DNA of 64,000 nt from Streptomyces sp. NBC_00433 (GTDB taxonomy: Bacteria > Actinomycetota > Actinomycetes > Streptomycetales > Streptomycetaceae), in NCBI GenBank assembly GCA_036015235.1, contig CP107926.1, positions 5,165,501-5,229,500 of the forward strand. Reading direction: 5' to 3'. How positions within the stretch are numbered: position 1 is the first letter of the stretch; the number at the start of each line of letters is the position of its first letter. The notes under the pieces were generated by a model. That model was not told where the DNA came from. It worked only from the letters and a program-made list of their open reading frames with translations, and did no database searches. Shown piece after piece: positions 25,137 to 33,722 of the stretch. The translations under genes were made by a program, and so were the position numbers.

Positions 25137-26672
25137 TCAGTGCAGGACGACCGGCACCGATGCCTGGTCCGTCTCGGACGTCGTGCCCGAGGGGCCGTCC
25201 GAGCTGGAGGCGACCTTCACCGTGGTGGGCTTGCCCGCGGTGATGAAGATCAGGGCGATCAGCGAGGCCGCGACCTCGATACCGAAGGCCCACCAGACGG
25301 CGTGGGCGTAGCCGTGCACCAGGCCCTGCGCCTCGGTGAGCTTCGCGGCCGCCGGGGTCGCCGCGTGGTGGGCGGCGAGGTAGGTGGCGGTCGCGGACGC
25401 GGCCACCGTGTTCAGCAGGGCCGTGCCGATGGCGCCGCCGACCTGCTGGGAGGTGTTGACCATCGCCGAGGCGACGCCCGCGTCACGGGGCTGCACTCCG
25501 GAGGTGGCCAGCGACATCGCCGGCATGAAGGCCGTACCCATGCCCAGGCCCAGCAGGACCAGGCCCGGCAGGACCACGCCCGGGTAGGACGCGCCGAGCG
25601 ACAGGCGGGTCAGCAGCAGCATCGCGACCGCCGCCAGCGCGAAGCCGGGGGCCATCAGGACGCGGGCCGGCAGGCGGTTGACCAGCCGGGCGCCGATCTG
25701 CGTGGAGCCGATGACGAAGGCGGTGACCATCGGGAGGAAGGCGAAGCCGGTCTTGATCGCCGAATACCCCTGGACGACCTGCAGGTAGTAGGTCATGAAG
25801 AGGAAGACGCCGAACATACCGATGATGGCCAGCCCCAGCGAGGCGTAGACACCGCCGCGGTTGCGGTCGGCGACCACCCGCATCGGGAGCAGCGGGTGCC
25901 GCACCCGGGACTCGACGACCGCGAACGTCGCCAGCAGGACGACCGCGGCGACCAGCAGCCCGATCGTGGACACCGAGGACCAGCCGGCGGTCTCGGCGCG
26001 GGTGAAGCCGTAGACCAGCGAGACCAGGCCGAGCGTCGACAGCAGCACGCCGGGGATGTCCAGCGGGGAGCGGTTGCGGCCGCCCGCCGGCTCGCGGATC
26101 ACGAAGTAGGAGCCCAGGGCGGCGATCACCGCGAAGGGGATGTTGACGAAGAAGGTCCAGCGCCAGTCGAGGACTTCGGTCAGCACACCGCCGAGCAGCA
26201 GCCCGACCGCGCCGCCACCGCCGGCGATGGCGCCGAAGATGCCGAAGGCCTTGGCGCGCTCCTTCGGGTCGGTGAAGGTCGTCGCGAGCAGCGACAGCGC
26301 GGCGGGCGCCAGCAGCGCGCCGAAGACGCCCTGTGCGGCACGCGAGCTGAGCAGCATCGCCTCGTTGGTGGCGGCGCCGCCGATCGCCGAGGCGAGGGCG
26401 AAGCCGGTCAGGCCGGTGACGAAGGCGCGCTTGCGGCCCCACAGGTCGGCGATGCGGCCGCCGAAGAGCAGCAGCCCGCCGAAGGCGAGGGCGTAGGCCG
26501 TGATGACCCACTGCTTGTTCGCGTCGGAAATGCCGAGGTCGTGCTGGGCGCTCGGCAGCGCGATGTTCACGATGGTCGCGTCGAGCACGACCATCAGCTG
26601 GGCCAGGGAGATGAAGACCAGTGCTTTCCATCGCCGGGGATCGGGAAGCGCTGTTCCGGTGGTTTGAGACAT
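25137..26672 (-). CDS. DHA2-family MFS multidrug exporter (EmrB/QacA type)
   Basis: A 511-residue membrane transporter with about 14 helices. Motif C-like ALPSAQHDLGI and LDATIVNIALP, the TM2-3 loop motif A (GGRIADLWGRKRAFV), and GNTSQQVGGAIGTA-like TM11 text (VNTSQQVGGAIGTALL) are typical of proton-driven drug exporters. ATG 26672 begins MSQTTGTAL; longer starts overlap an intergenic stretch. It follows a TetR gene by 102 bases on the same strand, so the repressor probably controls both. The substrate is unknown. Confidence 0.93.
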   Translation of the reverse strand: MSQTTGTALPDPRRWKALVFISLAQLMVVLDATIVNIALPSAQHDLGISDANKQWVITAYALAFGGLLLFGGRIADLWGRKRAFVTGLTGFALASAIGGAATNEAMLLSSRAAQGVFGALLAPAALSLLATTFTDPKERAKAFGIFGAIAGGGGAVGLLLGGVLTEVLDWRWTFFVNIPFAVIAALGSYFVIREPAGGRNRSPLDIPGVLLSTLGLVSLVYGFTRAETAGWSSVSTIGLLVAAVVLLATFAVVESRVRHPLLPMRVVADRNRGGVYASLGLAIIGMFGVFLFMTYYLQVVQGYSAIKTGFAFLPMVTAFVIGSTQIGARLVNRLPARVLMAPGFALAAVAMLLLTRLSLGASYPGVVLPGLVLLGLGMGTAFMPAMSLATSGVQPRDAGVASAMVNTSQQVGGAIGTALLNTVAASATATYLAAHHAATPAAAKLTEAQGLVHGYAHAVWWAFGIEVAASLIALIFITAGKPTTVKVASSSDGPSGTTSETDQASVPVVLH

Positions 26673-26774
26673 GGAGATATCCACTTCGGTACGCGGTGCA
26701 CAAAGGGTGCGGGGCTCTGCGGGTCGTACAGGTCGTGTGGGACGGCTCACGGCCGTCGGTCTACGGCTTGCGGG

Positions 26775-27434
26775 TCACGGCTTCGGGTCCGGATACGGCG
26801 TCTTCAGGCCGTCGAGGAAGAGCTGGAGGTGGCGGTGGAGGTCGCTGCCGGTGCAGTCGATGCCGGGCAGCGGGCGGGTGAGCCGGGAGATGGCGACCAT
26901 CAGGTCGTTGCGGGTCACGTCCGGCCGCAGCCGGCCGTCCTTCCTGGCCAGGTCCATCAGCTCTTCGAGCGCGGTCTCCAGCCGTGCGGCCTGCGCGGCG
27001 ATCTCGGCGGAGTGGCGGTCGTCACCGTTGACGAACAGCCCGCACAGGGCGCCCATGTTGTCGTCCACGGCGGCGTGGGCGAAGCGGCCGAGCGCGGCAC
27101 AGGGGTCGCCGCCCGCGGCGGCGGCCGCGGCCTGCGCCACGGCGTGGTCCGCGATGCGGGTCACGACGGACAGCAGGACGGCGTGCACCAGGGCGCGGCG
27201 GTCGGGGAAGTGCCGGTAGAGCGTGGCATTGCCGATGCCCGCGCGGCGGGCGATCTCGTCCAGCGGCGAGTCGGGGCCGTACTCGACGAAGATGTCGCGC
27301 GCCGCCGCGACGATCCGCTCCCGGTTGCGCAGGGCGTCCGCGCGGGTCCGGTGCGTACGGACCGCGGCCGGAGCCGTCAGCTCCGTCGCGTCGGCTACAT
27401 CGACTGCGTCGGCTACATCGGCGACTGTGGTCAC
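26775..27434 (-). CDS. TetR-family repressor of the MFS exporter
   Basis: A 219-residue TetR protein. The helix-turn-helix is SPLDEIARRAGIGNATLYRHFPDR (residues about 56-79, given here in short blocks SPLDEIARRAG and NATLYRHFPDR); the all-helical C-terminus would bind the drug ligand. GTG 27434 has GAGGAG 8 bases upstream; an earlier in-frame GTG overlaps that site. Two identical-core palindromes lie upstream at 27466-27488 and 27509-27525 and are probable self-operators. Downstream, the MFS gene on the same strand is the obvious target. Confidence 0.9.
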   Translation of the reverse strand: MTTVADVADAVDVADATELTAPAAVRTHRTRADALRNRERIVAAARDIFVEYGPDSPLDEIARRAGIGNATLYRHFPDRRALVHAVLLSVVTRIADHAVAQAAAAAAGGDPCAALGRFAHAAVDDNMGALCGLFVNGDDRHSAEIAAQAARLETALEELMDLARKDGRLRPDVTRNDLMVAISRLTRPLPGIDCTGSDLHRHLQLFLDGLKTPYPDPKP

Positions 27435-27465
27435 AGTGGTCACTCCTCTCGGCGGCCGGCACGGT

Positions 27466-27525
27466 AACCGGGGAACAGATCCCCGGTTTTGCATTCACGT
27501 GCATGTAACGGGGACGATGTCCCCG
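27466..27525. promoter_or_regulatory. twin TetR operators
   Basis: AACCGGGGA-N5-TCCCCGGTT (27466-27488) and CGGGGAC-N3-GTCCCCG (27509-27525). Both share the core CGGGGA-N5-TCCCCG, with centres 40 bases apart, just upstream of the TetR start. Confidence 0.65.
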
Positions 27526-28402
27526 GATATTTCGGCCACCCATCGTGACCTGCGTCACCCGCTCCGTTTCGGCCCCCCGCCCCGGTCCGCACCGCCCTCG
27601 CGGTGACCCCGTGTGACGCCGCTCACCGCGCGCTACGGTGACCGGCGTGGCATTGCGCAGAAAGGGCTCCCGCCTGCTCACGGCCGCCGACGCCGCCTAC
27701 CGCCGGCGGCACGCCCCCGTCCCGCCCGCGCGCGCGGAGCGGGGCGAAATCGGTGGAGCCGGGGCCTCGGGTGGCGCTACCGTGCTTGCGCCCGCAGTCA
27801 CCCCGGCAAGGACGTGCCGTTGTACACCAAGTGAGACCCCCCGAGCGCTGAACCGTCGCGCGTCGCGCAAGTGCGCCGCGCTCCTTTCCGCTGCGGTCCT
27901 CTCACTGGAACCGGTGTCTGTCTGTGTCCACGACCTGGGTGGCTGTTCCCACCTGCCTGCCGATCGTTCAACGCCCCTGCCACAGGTGCGCCTTCGGGCG
28001 CTCCCGGGCGGACGGCGTATCCCCCGTATTCCCCGCCGGCGCGAACCACGGCCTCCTCGCGCTGTGTTCCGGCTGCGGGGACGCGCTCACGATGAACGTG
28101 CGCTCCGTAAAGCCCCACCTCCCGTCCCCCGCCCGGACGGCTGGGCTGCTCCGCGACGCGGGCGGCCCGGGTCGCACCGGGCGGCCGGCCTGGCAGTCGC
28201 CGTACGGTCCGCCGCCGCACCGGGCGCGCCGCGGCCGATGGGCGCCCGCGCCGGTCCCGGCGAAGCCGCGGCCCGCGCTGCGGCGCGCGTATCTGTGCGG
28301 CCGGTGCGAGTGAGGCGCTGAACCGCCCCGGCAGCGGGATGCGTATCGCCGGACAGCCCGGCACCGGGCCTGTCCGGCGGTACGCCTCCCGCCGGGCAGG
28401 CC
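27526..28402 (+). other. gene-poor region with decayed fragments
   Basis: Two degraded pieces are visible on the + strand: 27647-27834, where a start (VALRRKGSRLLTAADAAYR) leads after a frame change to PGKDVPLYTK and stop; and 27924-28313, listed separately. The rest shows no gene, RNA or repeat that I can support. Confidence 0.35.
27924..28313 (+). pseudogene. probable DUF1062-like zinc-ribbon remnant
   Basis: A + frame from GTG 27924 reads STTWVAVPTCLPIVQRPCHRCA, a typical DUF1062 opening with a Cys pair, then a short garbled stretch, ANHGLLALCSGCGDAL (second Cys pair) and MNVRSVKPHLP. The text between the pairs does not match the family's conserved FRVNANHKLLDVWL, and the rest of the normal protein is missing, so I call it decayed. 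It could still be a short expressed zinc-ribbon protein of 129 residues; no strong ribosome-binding site is present. Confidence 0.4.
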
Positions 28403-29047
28403 CTATGCCGGCACGTGCAGCGACTCCGCCCCGACCGGGCGGAAACCCGCGGCCTGGAAGGCCCTGACGCTGCGGGCATTGCCCGCGGCCACCTGGGCCC
28501 AGACCGGCTCGGGCACCAGATGCCGGGCCGCGGTGGCCAGCGCCCGCCCGAGGCCGCGCTGCCGCGCGCCCTCCTCGACCTCGACGGCCGCCTCCCAGCG
28601 CCCGGCGACCCCCCGGCCGAGCACCAGCACCCCGCCGTCGGCGGCCCACACCCTTACGTCGTCCCGCCGGCCCCGGGCCCGTACGACCCGAGGGTGCGTG
28701 TCGTCGTCGATCTCCCGCAGGGCCACGGGCGGTTGGCCGGTCAGCGGCGATGCCACGCTCACCAGGTCGATGGTGTCCGTCCGCCGCCCCGACCGCTCCA
28801 ACAGCGCGGTCAGGAAGCGCGGGTTCATGGCGGCGGCCAGCGGATCGCACCCGACGGCGGCCAACTCCCGCCGCACCCAGGCCGGGTCCTCGTCCGTGAA
28901 GACCACCGCGTGTGCGGTGAAGGCCATCACCCCGGCGTCCCGCACCCCGTCCTGTGCGACAACCGTCGTCCCTCCGTCGGCAGCCGGGAAAACCCCGACG
29001 GCGGCCGCCGCCATGATCTCTGCGAGCGCGCTCCCCATACCCGGCAT
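28403..29047 (-). CDS. GNAT-family acetyltransferase
   Basis: A 214-residue protein with a GNAT fold in its C-terminal half: AAVEVEEGARQRGLGRALATAARHL holds the acetyl-CoA loop (short form RQRGLGRALA) and NARSVRAFQAAGFRPVGAES is the closing motif. The N-terminal half (GVMAFTAHAVVFTDEDPAWVR) is a family-specific extension seen in streptomycete proteins of this kind. ATG 29047 or 29038 can serve as start; neither has a strong ribosome-binding site. Divergent from the first GH16 glucanase. The acetyl acceptor is unknown. Confidence 0.82.
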   Translation of the reverse strand: MPGMGSALAEIMAAAAVGVFPAADGGTTVVAQDGVRDAGVMAFTAHAVVFTDEDPAWVRRELAAVGCDPLAAAMNPRFLTALLERSGRRTDTIDLVSVASPLTGQPPVALREIDDDTHPRVVRARGRRDDVRVWAADGGVLVLGRGVAGRWEAAVEVEEGARQRGLGRALATAARHLVPEPVWAQVAAGNARSVRAFQAAGFRPVGAESLHVPA

Positions 29048-29103
29048 CGTAGGCCGCGAGCCGTCCCCGCCCCGCCGCCCCGGAGGGCGGACGCGTCGGC
29101 CGT

Positions 29104-29149
29104 CTTGTCGAACATCGGGCCGGTCGACAAGATGTGTACATGACATCTT
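29104..29149. promoter_or_regulatory. two overlapping palindromes upstream of GH16 gene
   Basis: CTTGTCGA-N12-TCGACAAG (29104-29131) and AAGATGT-N7-ACATCTT (29129-29149), both with perfect arms, between the divergent GNAT and GH16 genes. Candidate operators for a sugar-responsive or other repressor. Confidence 0.45.
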
Positions 29150-29276
29150 TACGGTGTCCGTCCCGCGAACCAGGTTGACGTACGTCGGCACCACGCGCCC
29201 TGGGGCATCCCACCCGAGGCGGCCCGAAGCGGCGTAGCGCACACGCAGAATCGTGCAATTCCCCCGGAGGTCAGAC

Positions 29277-31010
29277 ATGCGCTTGAATTTTGCAAGAGCA
29301 CGGCGCGGCGGGTGGAGGAGGGCGCTCGTCCTGCTTCCCGCCGCCGCGGTCGCGATCGCGGCGGGCGGCGTCGTGGCGCCGGACGCCGGCGCGGCGGTGC
29401 CTCCGACGCCGTCGGGTTTCACGCTCACCTGGAGCGACGACTTCAACGGCGCGGCAGGCACCGGCATCGACCAGGGGCTGTGGAGGTACGACACCGGGCC
29501 GGGCAGCAATTTCGGCACCGGCGAGATCGAGACGATGACCAGCAGCACGTCGAACGTCTTCTACGACGGCCAGGGCCACCTGGTGCTCCAGGCCCAGCAC
29601 TCGGGCTCCGACCCGCGCGGCGGCTGGACGTCCGGCCGGGTGGAGACCCAGGCGGCGACCTTCGGCGCACCGGCGGGCGGCGTCGTACGCATCGAGTCCG
29701 TCCTCCAGCAGCCCAACGTCACCACCGGCAACGGCGCCGGATACTGGCCGGCCTTCTGGATGCTCGGCGCACCGCTGCGCGACGGCGTGACCTGGCCGAC
29801 GTCGGGCGAGATCGACATCATGGAGGACATCAACGGCCGCAGCTCCGACTTCAGCACCATCCACTGCGGTGTCAGCCCGGGTGGCCCGTGCAACGAGTCG
29901 ACCGGCATCGGCTCGGGCGAGCGCGGCTGTTCCGGCTGCCAGACCGGCTTCCACGACTACGCGGCGGAGATCGACCGCTCGGTGTCGCCCGAGCAGATCC
30001 GCTTCTACCTCGACGGGAGCAACTTCTTCACCGTCAGCGCCAACCAGGTGGACGCGACGACCTGGTCCAACGCGATCGACCACCCCTTCTTCATCATCTA
30101 CGACCTGGCGATCGGCGGCGGCTTCCCCGACGCCTTCGGCGGCGGCCCGAACGCGGCCACCGTCTCCGGCGGCAGGCTGGTCGTCGACTCGGTGGCGGTC
30201 TACAACAAGGGGCCCGGCTCCGGGGGCGGCGGCGGAGGCGGTTCCGCGAGCGGCCAGACGATCACCGGTCCCGGCGGCAAGTGCGTGGACGTGGCGGGAG
30301 ACGACACCGGCGGCGACGGCACCGCCGTCCAGCTGTGGGACTGCCAGTCGGCGGCCAAGGACCAGCACTGGACCTGGAGCGGCCAGACCTTGCAGACCCT
30401 CGGCAAGTGCCTGGACATCGCCGGCGGCGACAGCGCCGCCGGGACGAAGCTGCAGCTCGCCACGTGCAACAGCGGCGGCTACCAGGCGTGGGTGCGGCAG
30501 GCCGACGGCTCGCTGCGCAATCCGGCCAGCGGCCGGTGCGTCGACTCGCCGTCCGGTGCCACCGCGAACGGCACCCGGCTGCAGATCTGGGACTGCAACG
30601 GCTCCGGCGCCCAGAACTTCACCATCGGCACCCCGATCTACGGTCCCGGCGGCAAGTGCGTGGACGTGGCGGGAGACGACACCGGCGGCGACGGCACCGC
30701 GGTCCAGCTGTGGGACTGCCAGCAGGCGGCCTCGCTCGACCAGAAGTGGACCTGGAGCGGCCAGACCCTGCGCAGCCTCGGCAAGTGCCTGGACATCGCG
30801 GGCGGCGTGAACGCGGCAGGTACGCAGCTCCAGTTGGCCACCTGCAACGGCGGGGGCTACCAGAACTGGGTCGTCGACTCCGACGGCTCGCTGTCCAACC
30901 CGACCACCGGCCGGTGTGTCGACTCGCCCTCGGGCGCCACGGCGAACGGCACGCGGTTGCAGATATGGGACTGCAACGGCTCGGGCGCGCAGAAGTTCGC
31001 CCTGGCGTAA
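29277..31010 (+). CDS. secreted GH16 beta-1,3-glucanase with two ricin-B (CBM13) modules
   Basis: A 577-residue secreted enzyme. A signal peptide with an Arg-rich start is cleaved near residue 40 (PDAGAA-VPPT). The GH16 domain (about 45-312) has the catalytic motif GEIDIMEDING with Glu178, Asp180 and Glu183, and a Cys-rich loop (ERGCSGCQTG). A Gly linker (about 313-325) leads to two beta-trefoil ricin-B lectin modules (about 327-452 and 453-577), each with GPGGKCVDVAGDDTGGDGT and LQIWDCNGSGAQ repeats. GH16 members of this type hydrolyse beta-1,3-glucan (laminarin, fungal walls). ATG 29277 has GGAGG upstream. The second GH16 enzyme at 45173 is a close paralogue with different binding modules. 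Confidence 0.93.
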   Translation: MRLNFARARRGGWRRALVLLPAAAVAIAAGGVVAPDAGAAVPPTPSGFTLTWSDDFNGAAGTGIDQGLWRYDTGPGSNFGTGEIETMTSSTSNVFYDGQGHLVLQAQHSGSDPRGGWTSGRVETQAATFGAPAGGVVRIESVLQQPNVTTGNGAGYWPAFWMLGAPLRDGVTWPTSGEIDIMEDINGRSSDFSTIHCGVSPGGPCNESTGIGSGERGCSGCQTGFHDYAAEIDRSVSPEQIRFYLDGSNFFTVSANQVDATTWSNAIDHPFFIIYDLAIGGGFPDAFGGGPNAATVSGGRLVVDSVAVYNKGPGSGGGGGGGSASGQTITGPGGKCVDVAGDDTGGDGTAVQLWDCQSAAKDQHWTWSGQTLQTLGKCLDIAGGDSAAGTKLQLATCNSGGYQAWVRQADGSLRNPASGRCVDSPSGATANGTRLQIWDCNGSGAQNFTIGTPIYGPGGKCVDVAGDDTGGDGTAVQLWDCQQAASLDQKWTWSGQTLRSLGKCLDIAGGVNAAGTQLQLATCNGGGYQNWVVDSDGSLSNPTTGRCVDSPSGATANGTRLQIWDCNGSGAQKFALA

Positions 31011-31041
31011 GGGCCTTCAGGAAGCCCGACCGGCCCGCGGC

Positions 31042-31068
31042 CGGCACCCTCGGCACGACCGAAGGTGC
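31042..31068 (+). terminator. hairpin after first GH16 gene
   Basis: GGCACCCTCGG / CCGAAGGTGCC, 11-base arms with one mismatch and a 5-base loop, 32 bases after the stop. The remaining 150 bases to the next gene hold no gene that I recognise. Confidence 0.6.
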
Positions 31069-31227
31069 CCGGTCGCGGGCTGTTCGGCCCGGCAGCGGGC
31101 CCGGAGCCGGCCCGGTCGCGGACCGGAGTCATCGGTTCGATCCCCGCTCCTGTTCCCCCGCACGCGCATCGCGGCGGAGACGGCCGAGCTGATCCTGCGC
31201 GCGCACCGCCCCGCCTGAGCGTCCGGC

Positions 31228-32088
31228 TCACCACAGCCCGTGGGCGTCGGCCCACTGCGCGACGGCCTTCGCGATCTCGGCGGGGCTGTCCTCGGGGGCG
31301 TGGTGGCCGGCGGGGCCGCACGGCACGGTCGTCAGGGCGGCGATGTGGTCGGCGCACCAGGCCGCGACCGGGGGAGTGATCAGCAGGGTGGGGGAGCCGG
31401 TGAAGGTGAGCAGCAGCTTGGGGACCCCGGGGGACGCGGCCAGCCACCTGTCGTAGGCCTCGATGCGCGGGATCAGCTCGGCGGGCTCGCCGTCGACGGG
31501 GATCTGGCGGGCCCAGGCGAGCAGCGGGCGGCGGCTCTCCACGGTGGGGTAGGGGGCCAGGTAGACGTCGAGGTCGGCGGCCGCGAGCGGGGTGCGGACG
31601 GCGGCGGAGTAGGCGGCGCGGACCAGCGGGTTGTCGCCGCTGATCATCTCCTCGCCGCGGCCCGGGGTGCGCAGCGTGCGGGTGCGCTCCAGGCCTTGCG
31701 GGGAGATGTCGTCGCCGGTCAGCGGCTTGACGATGGTCTCGAAGAAGGCGATGCCCGCGACCCGCTCGGGGTGCCGGGCGGCCCAGTCGAAGGCCAGGGC
31801 GCCGCCCCAGTCGTGGCCGATCAGGACGACCCGGTCCAGGCCGAGCGCCTCGAACCAGGCGTCGAGGTAGCGGGCGTGGTCGGCGAAGGAGTACGGGATG
31901 TCGGGCTTGCCCGAGCGGCCCATGCCGATCAGGTCGGGGGCGAGGGTCCGGCCGGCGCCGAGGCCGGGGGTGACATCGCGCCACAGGTAGGACGAGCCGG
32001 GATTGCCGTGCAGCAGGACGACCGGGGTGCCGGCGCCGGGCGTCTCCTCGTAGTGGACGGTCGAGTCGAGGACGTCGATGGTGGGCAC
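31228..32088 (-). CDS. haloalkane-dehalogenase-like alpha/beta hydrolase
   Basis: A 286-residue alpha/beta hydrolase. The nucleophile elbow is GHDWGGAL (Asp in place of the esterase Ser), the oxyanion/halide-site motif LHGNPGSSYLWRDV keeps the Asn and Trp used by haloalkane dehalogenases, and the catalytic His is in AGHHAPEDSP. It would release halide from alkyl halides, though many such proteins have no known natural substrate. GTG 32088 has GGGAGG upstream. Divergent from a MarR gene across three TTAGTG/CACTAA sites, so it is probably MarR-regulated. Confidence 0.87.
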   Translation of the reverse strand: MPTIDVLDSTVHYEETPGAGTPVVLLHGNPGSSYLWRDVTPGLGAGRTLAPDLIGMGRSGKPDIPYSFADHARYLDAWFEALGLDRVVLIGHDWGGALAFDWAARHPERVAGIAFFETIVKPLTGDDISPQGLERTRTLRTPGRGEEMISGDNPLVRAAYSAAVRTPLAAADLDVYLAPYPTVESRRPLLAWARQIPVDGEPAELIPRIEAYDRWLAASPGVPKLLLTFTGSPTLLITPPVAAWCADHIAALTTVPCGPAGHHAPEDSPAEIAKAVAQWADAHGLW

Positions 32089-32107
32089 AGGGGCCTCCCG
32101 GAAGAGT

Positions 32108-32166
32108 GTTAGTGGAACTAACGTTCATCGCACTAACGAAAACGTACATCGTTAGTGCCACTAACG
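32108..32166. promoter_or_regulatory. MarR operator cluster
   Basis: GTTAGTGGAACTAAC (32108-32122), a half-site CACTAACG (32131-32138) and the perfect palindrome CGTTAGTG-C-CACTAACG (32150-32166), all between the divergent hydrolase and MarR starts. Confidence 0.7.
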
Positions 32167-32187
32167 CAACCGGATTAGAATTCCGCC

Positions 32188-32655
32188 ATGACCGACTCCC
32201 CCCGCCCCACCCCCGACCGGCTGCTCACCCTCCCGAGCCGGCTGCTCGCCCACGCCGCCCAGCAGGGCGACCGCCTGGTCAGCGGCGGCCTGGCGGCGGT
32301 CGGCGCGCGCAAGTGGCACTACGCCGTGCTGGCCGCGCTCCAGGAGTACGGGCCCGCCAGCCAGGCGGAGTTGAGCCGGCGGGCCGGGATCTACCGCAGC
32401 GACATGGTCGCGGTGCTCAACGACCTCGCCGACGGCAGCCACGTCCGAAGGACCCCCGACCGGGACGACAAGCGGCGCAACGTCATCACCATCACCGAGG
32501 AGGGACGCCGCAGGCTCGACCAGCTCGACGGCCTGATCGACGGCATCCAGGGCGAGTTGCTGGCCCCGCTGAGCGCGGCCGAGCGCGCCGAACTCGTCCG
32601 GCTGCTCAGCGTCGTCGTCGCCCACCACGGCGACGACATGCGGGACCGGATGTGA
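32188..32655 (+). CDS. MarR-family repressor
   Basis: A 155-residue winged-helix regulator: SQAELSRRAGIYRSDMVAVLNDLAD is the recognition segment (short blocks SQAELSRRAG and RSDMVAVLNDL), followed by the wing TPDRDDKRRNVITITEEGRRRL. ATG 32188 lies 22 bases from the nearest operator palindrome; TAGAAT at 32176 could be the -10 box of a near-leaderless transcript. Its likely targets are itself and the divergent dehalogenase-like hydrolase. The ligand may be a halogenated or phenolic compound, which is inference. Confidence 0.92.
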   Translation: MTDSPRPTPDRLLTLPSRLLAHAAQQGDRLVSGGLAAVGARKWHYAVLAALQEYGPASQAELSRRAGIYRSDMVAVLNDLADGSHVRRTPDRDDKRRNVITITEEGRRRLDQLDGLIDGIQGELLAPLSAAERAELVRLLSVVVAHHGDDMRDRM

Positions 32656-32776
32656 TCGGTCCGCATCCGTTCTGACCGGCGGCCTTACGGCGTACGGTCG
32701 TTCGTACGCCGCCGGTGCCGGTTCCGCTTCCGCCACTGAGAATCCGAGCGGCGCCGACGCCGTCGCGAGGAGAGCC

Positions 32777-33529
32777 GTGATATCGGAGCCGGAGCTGACC
32801 GGGGGTCCCGACGAGGGCGGGGCCGAGGTGATCAGCGACGCCGACCGGCCGCCGCGGTGGGGCGGGACGCGGGTGCGGCGGCCGTGGGTGTGGGGGGCCG
32901 GCGGGGTGCTGGTGGCGTCCGCGCTGTGGGCGGGCGGGCTGCGGGTGTGGGCCGTGCAGCACGACGGGCGGCCCGACCTGCACGGATACGTCCTCGGTGA
33001 CAGCCCGTGTGCGGGCAGTACCCTGTCACCGCTGACGTCGGCGCTGCACGCGACGGACACCGCTTCGGTGTCGCCGGCCGCGGCCCGGCTCGGCTCGGCG
33101 ATCGACCAGATCCGCTGCACCCTGTCGGCGGCCGCGCCCGACGGCGGGGGCGGCATGGCCCGCTTCGAGATCTTCGTCACGATCGACCTGCACAAACGGA
33201 CCGACCCGCGGGCGGAGTTCGAGGACCAGGCCCAGGTCGACGGCTCCGACCTGACGCCGGTGAAGTCCGCGCGGGCGGTCACCGGGCTGGGTGACGAGGC
33301 GGTCGCGCAGATGCTGAGCAGGCAGAGCGAGGAGCTGAAAGTCCTGCACGGCGGCGCGGTGTTCACCCTCACGCTCACCGGTTACAGCAACGACTACGTC
33401 TCCGAGGACACGCTCGGCGCGCTGCACGGCGGCCCGCGCCATGCCGCCTCGGACGTCGGACGTTTCGAACCGGCGCTGGTCGACGCGATGCGGAATGTCA
33501 TGGAAGCGCAGCAGAAGCACCGGAGGTGA
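32777..33529 (+). CDS. membrane-anchored protein of unknown function
   Basis: A 250-residue protein with an acidic cytoplasmic N-terminus, one transmembrane helix (VWGAGGVLVASALWAGGLRVW, in part, residues about 39-58) and an extracytoplasmic domain of about 185 residues (SDLTPVKSARAVTGLGDEAV, LSRQSEELKVLHGGAVFTLTLTG). The layout resembles DUF3558-like exported proteins, but without their lipobox. GTG 32777 has GAGGAG 4 bases upstream. No neighbour suggests a role; the next gene is a glucanase with its own promoter. Confidence 0.72.
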   Translation: MISEPELTGGPDEGGAEVISDADRPPRWGGTRVRRPWVWGAGGVLVASALWAGGLRVWAVQHDGRPDLHGYVLGDSPCAGSTLSPLTSALHATDTASVSPAAARLGSAIDQIRCTLSAAAPDGGGGMARFEIFVTIDLHKRTDPRAEFEDQAQVDGSDLTPVKSARAVTGLGDEAVAQMLSRQSEELKVLHGGAVFTLTLTGYSNDYVSEDTLGALHGGPRHAASDVGRFEPALVDAMRNVMEAQQKHRR

Positions 33530-33582
33530 CCGGTAGCGGACGAATTGCGACGCTCGTCGCGTCGCCCGTCAGGAACGCAGAA

Positions 33583-33606
33583 TCTTGCGCAAGAAAGTTA
33601 CTTTCT
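33583..33606. promoter_or_regulatory. palindromic sites upstream of GH87 gene
   Basis: TCTTGC-GCAAGA (33583-33594), perfect without spacer, overlaps AGAAAGT-T-ACTTTCT (33592-33606), also perfect. They sit 117-140 bases before the glucanase start and are candidate LacI- or TetR-type operators. Confidence 0.5.
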
Positions 33607-33722
33607 AGCAATGATGAGCGTGGATATTGCGGACCAGTGTCCGCGACATTACGGTGCCCCTTGCGTTGACGCTCCACCCCCACCGGTGCAGAACCGGCAT
33701 TCTGTGTCGAAAGGAGCACGTG

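Noticed and set aside
31130..31160. GGTTCGATCCCCGCTC, a T-arm-like string after the first GH16 gene, also present at 49186, considered as an attachment site or tRNA 3' end.
   Set aside because: The flanking bases do not pair as a T-stem here, and one shared 16-mer in 64 kb of GC-rich DNA is expected by chance; no integrase gene is present.
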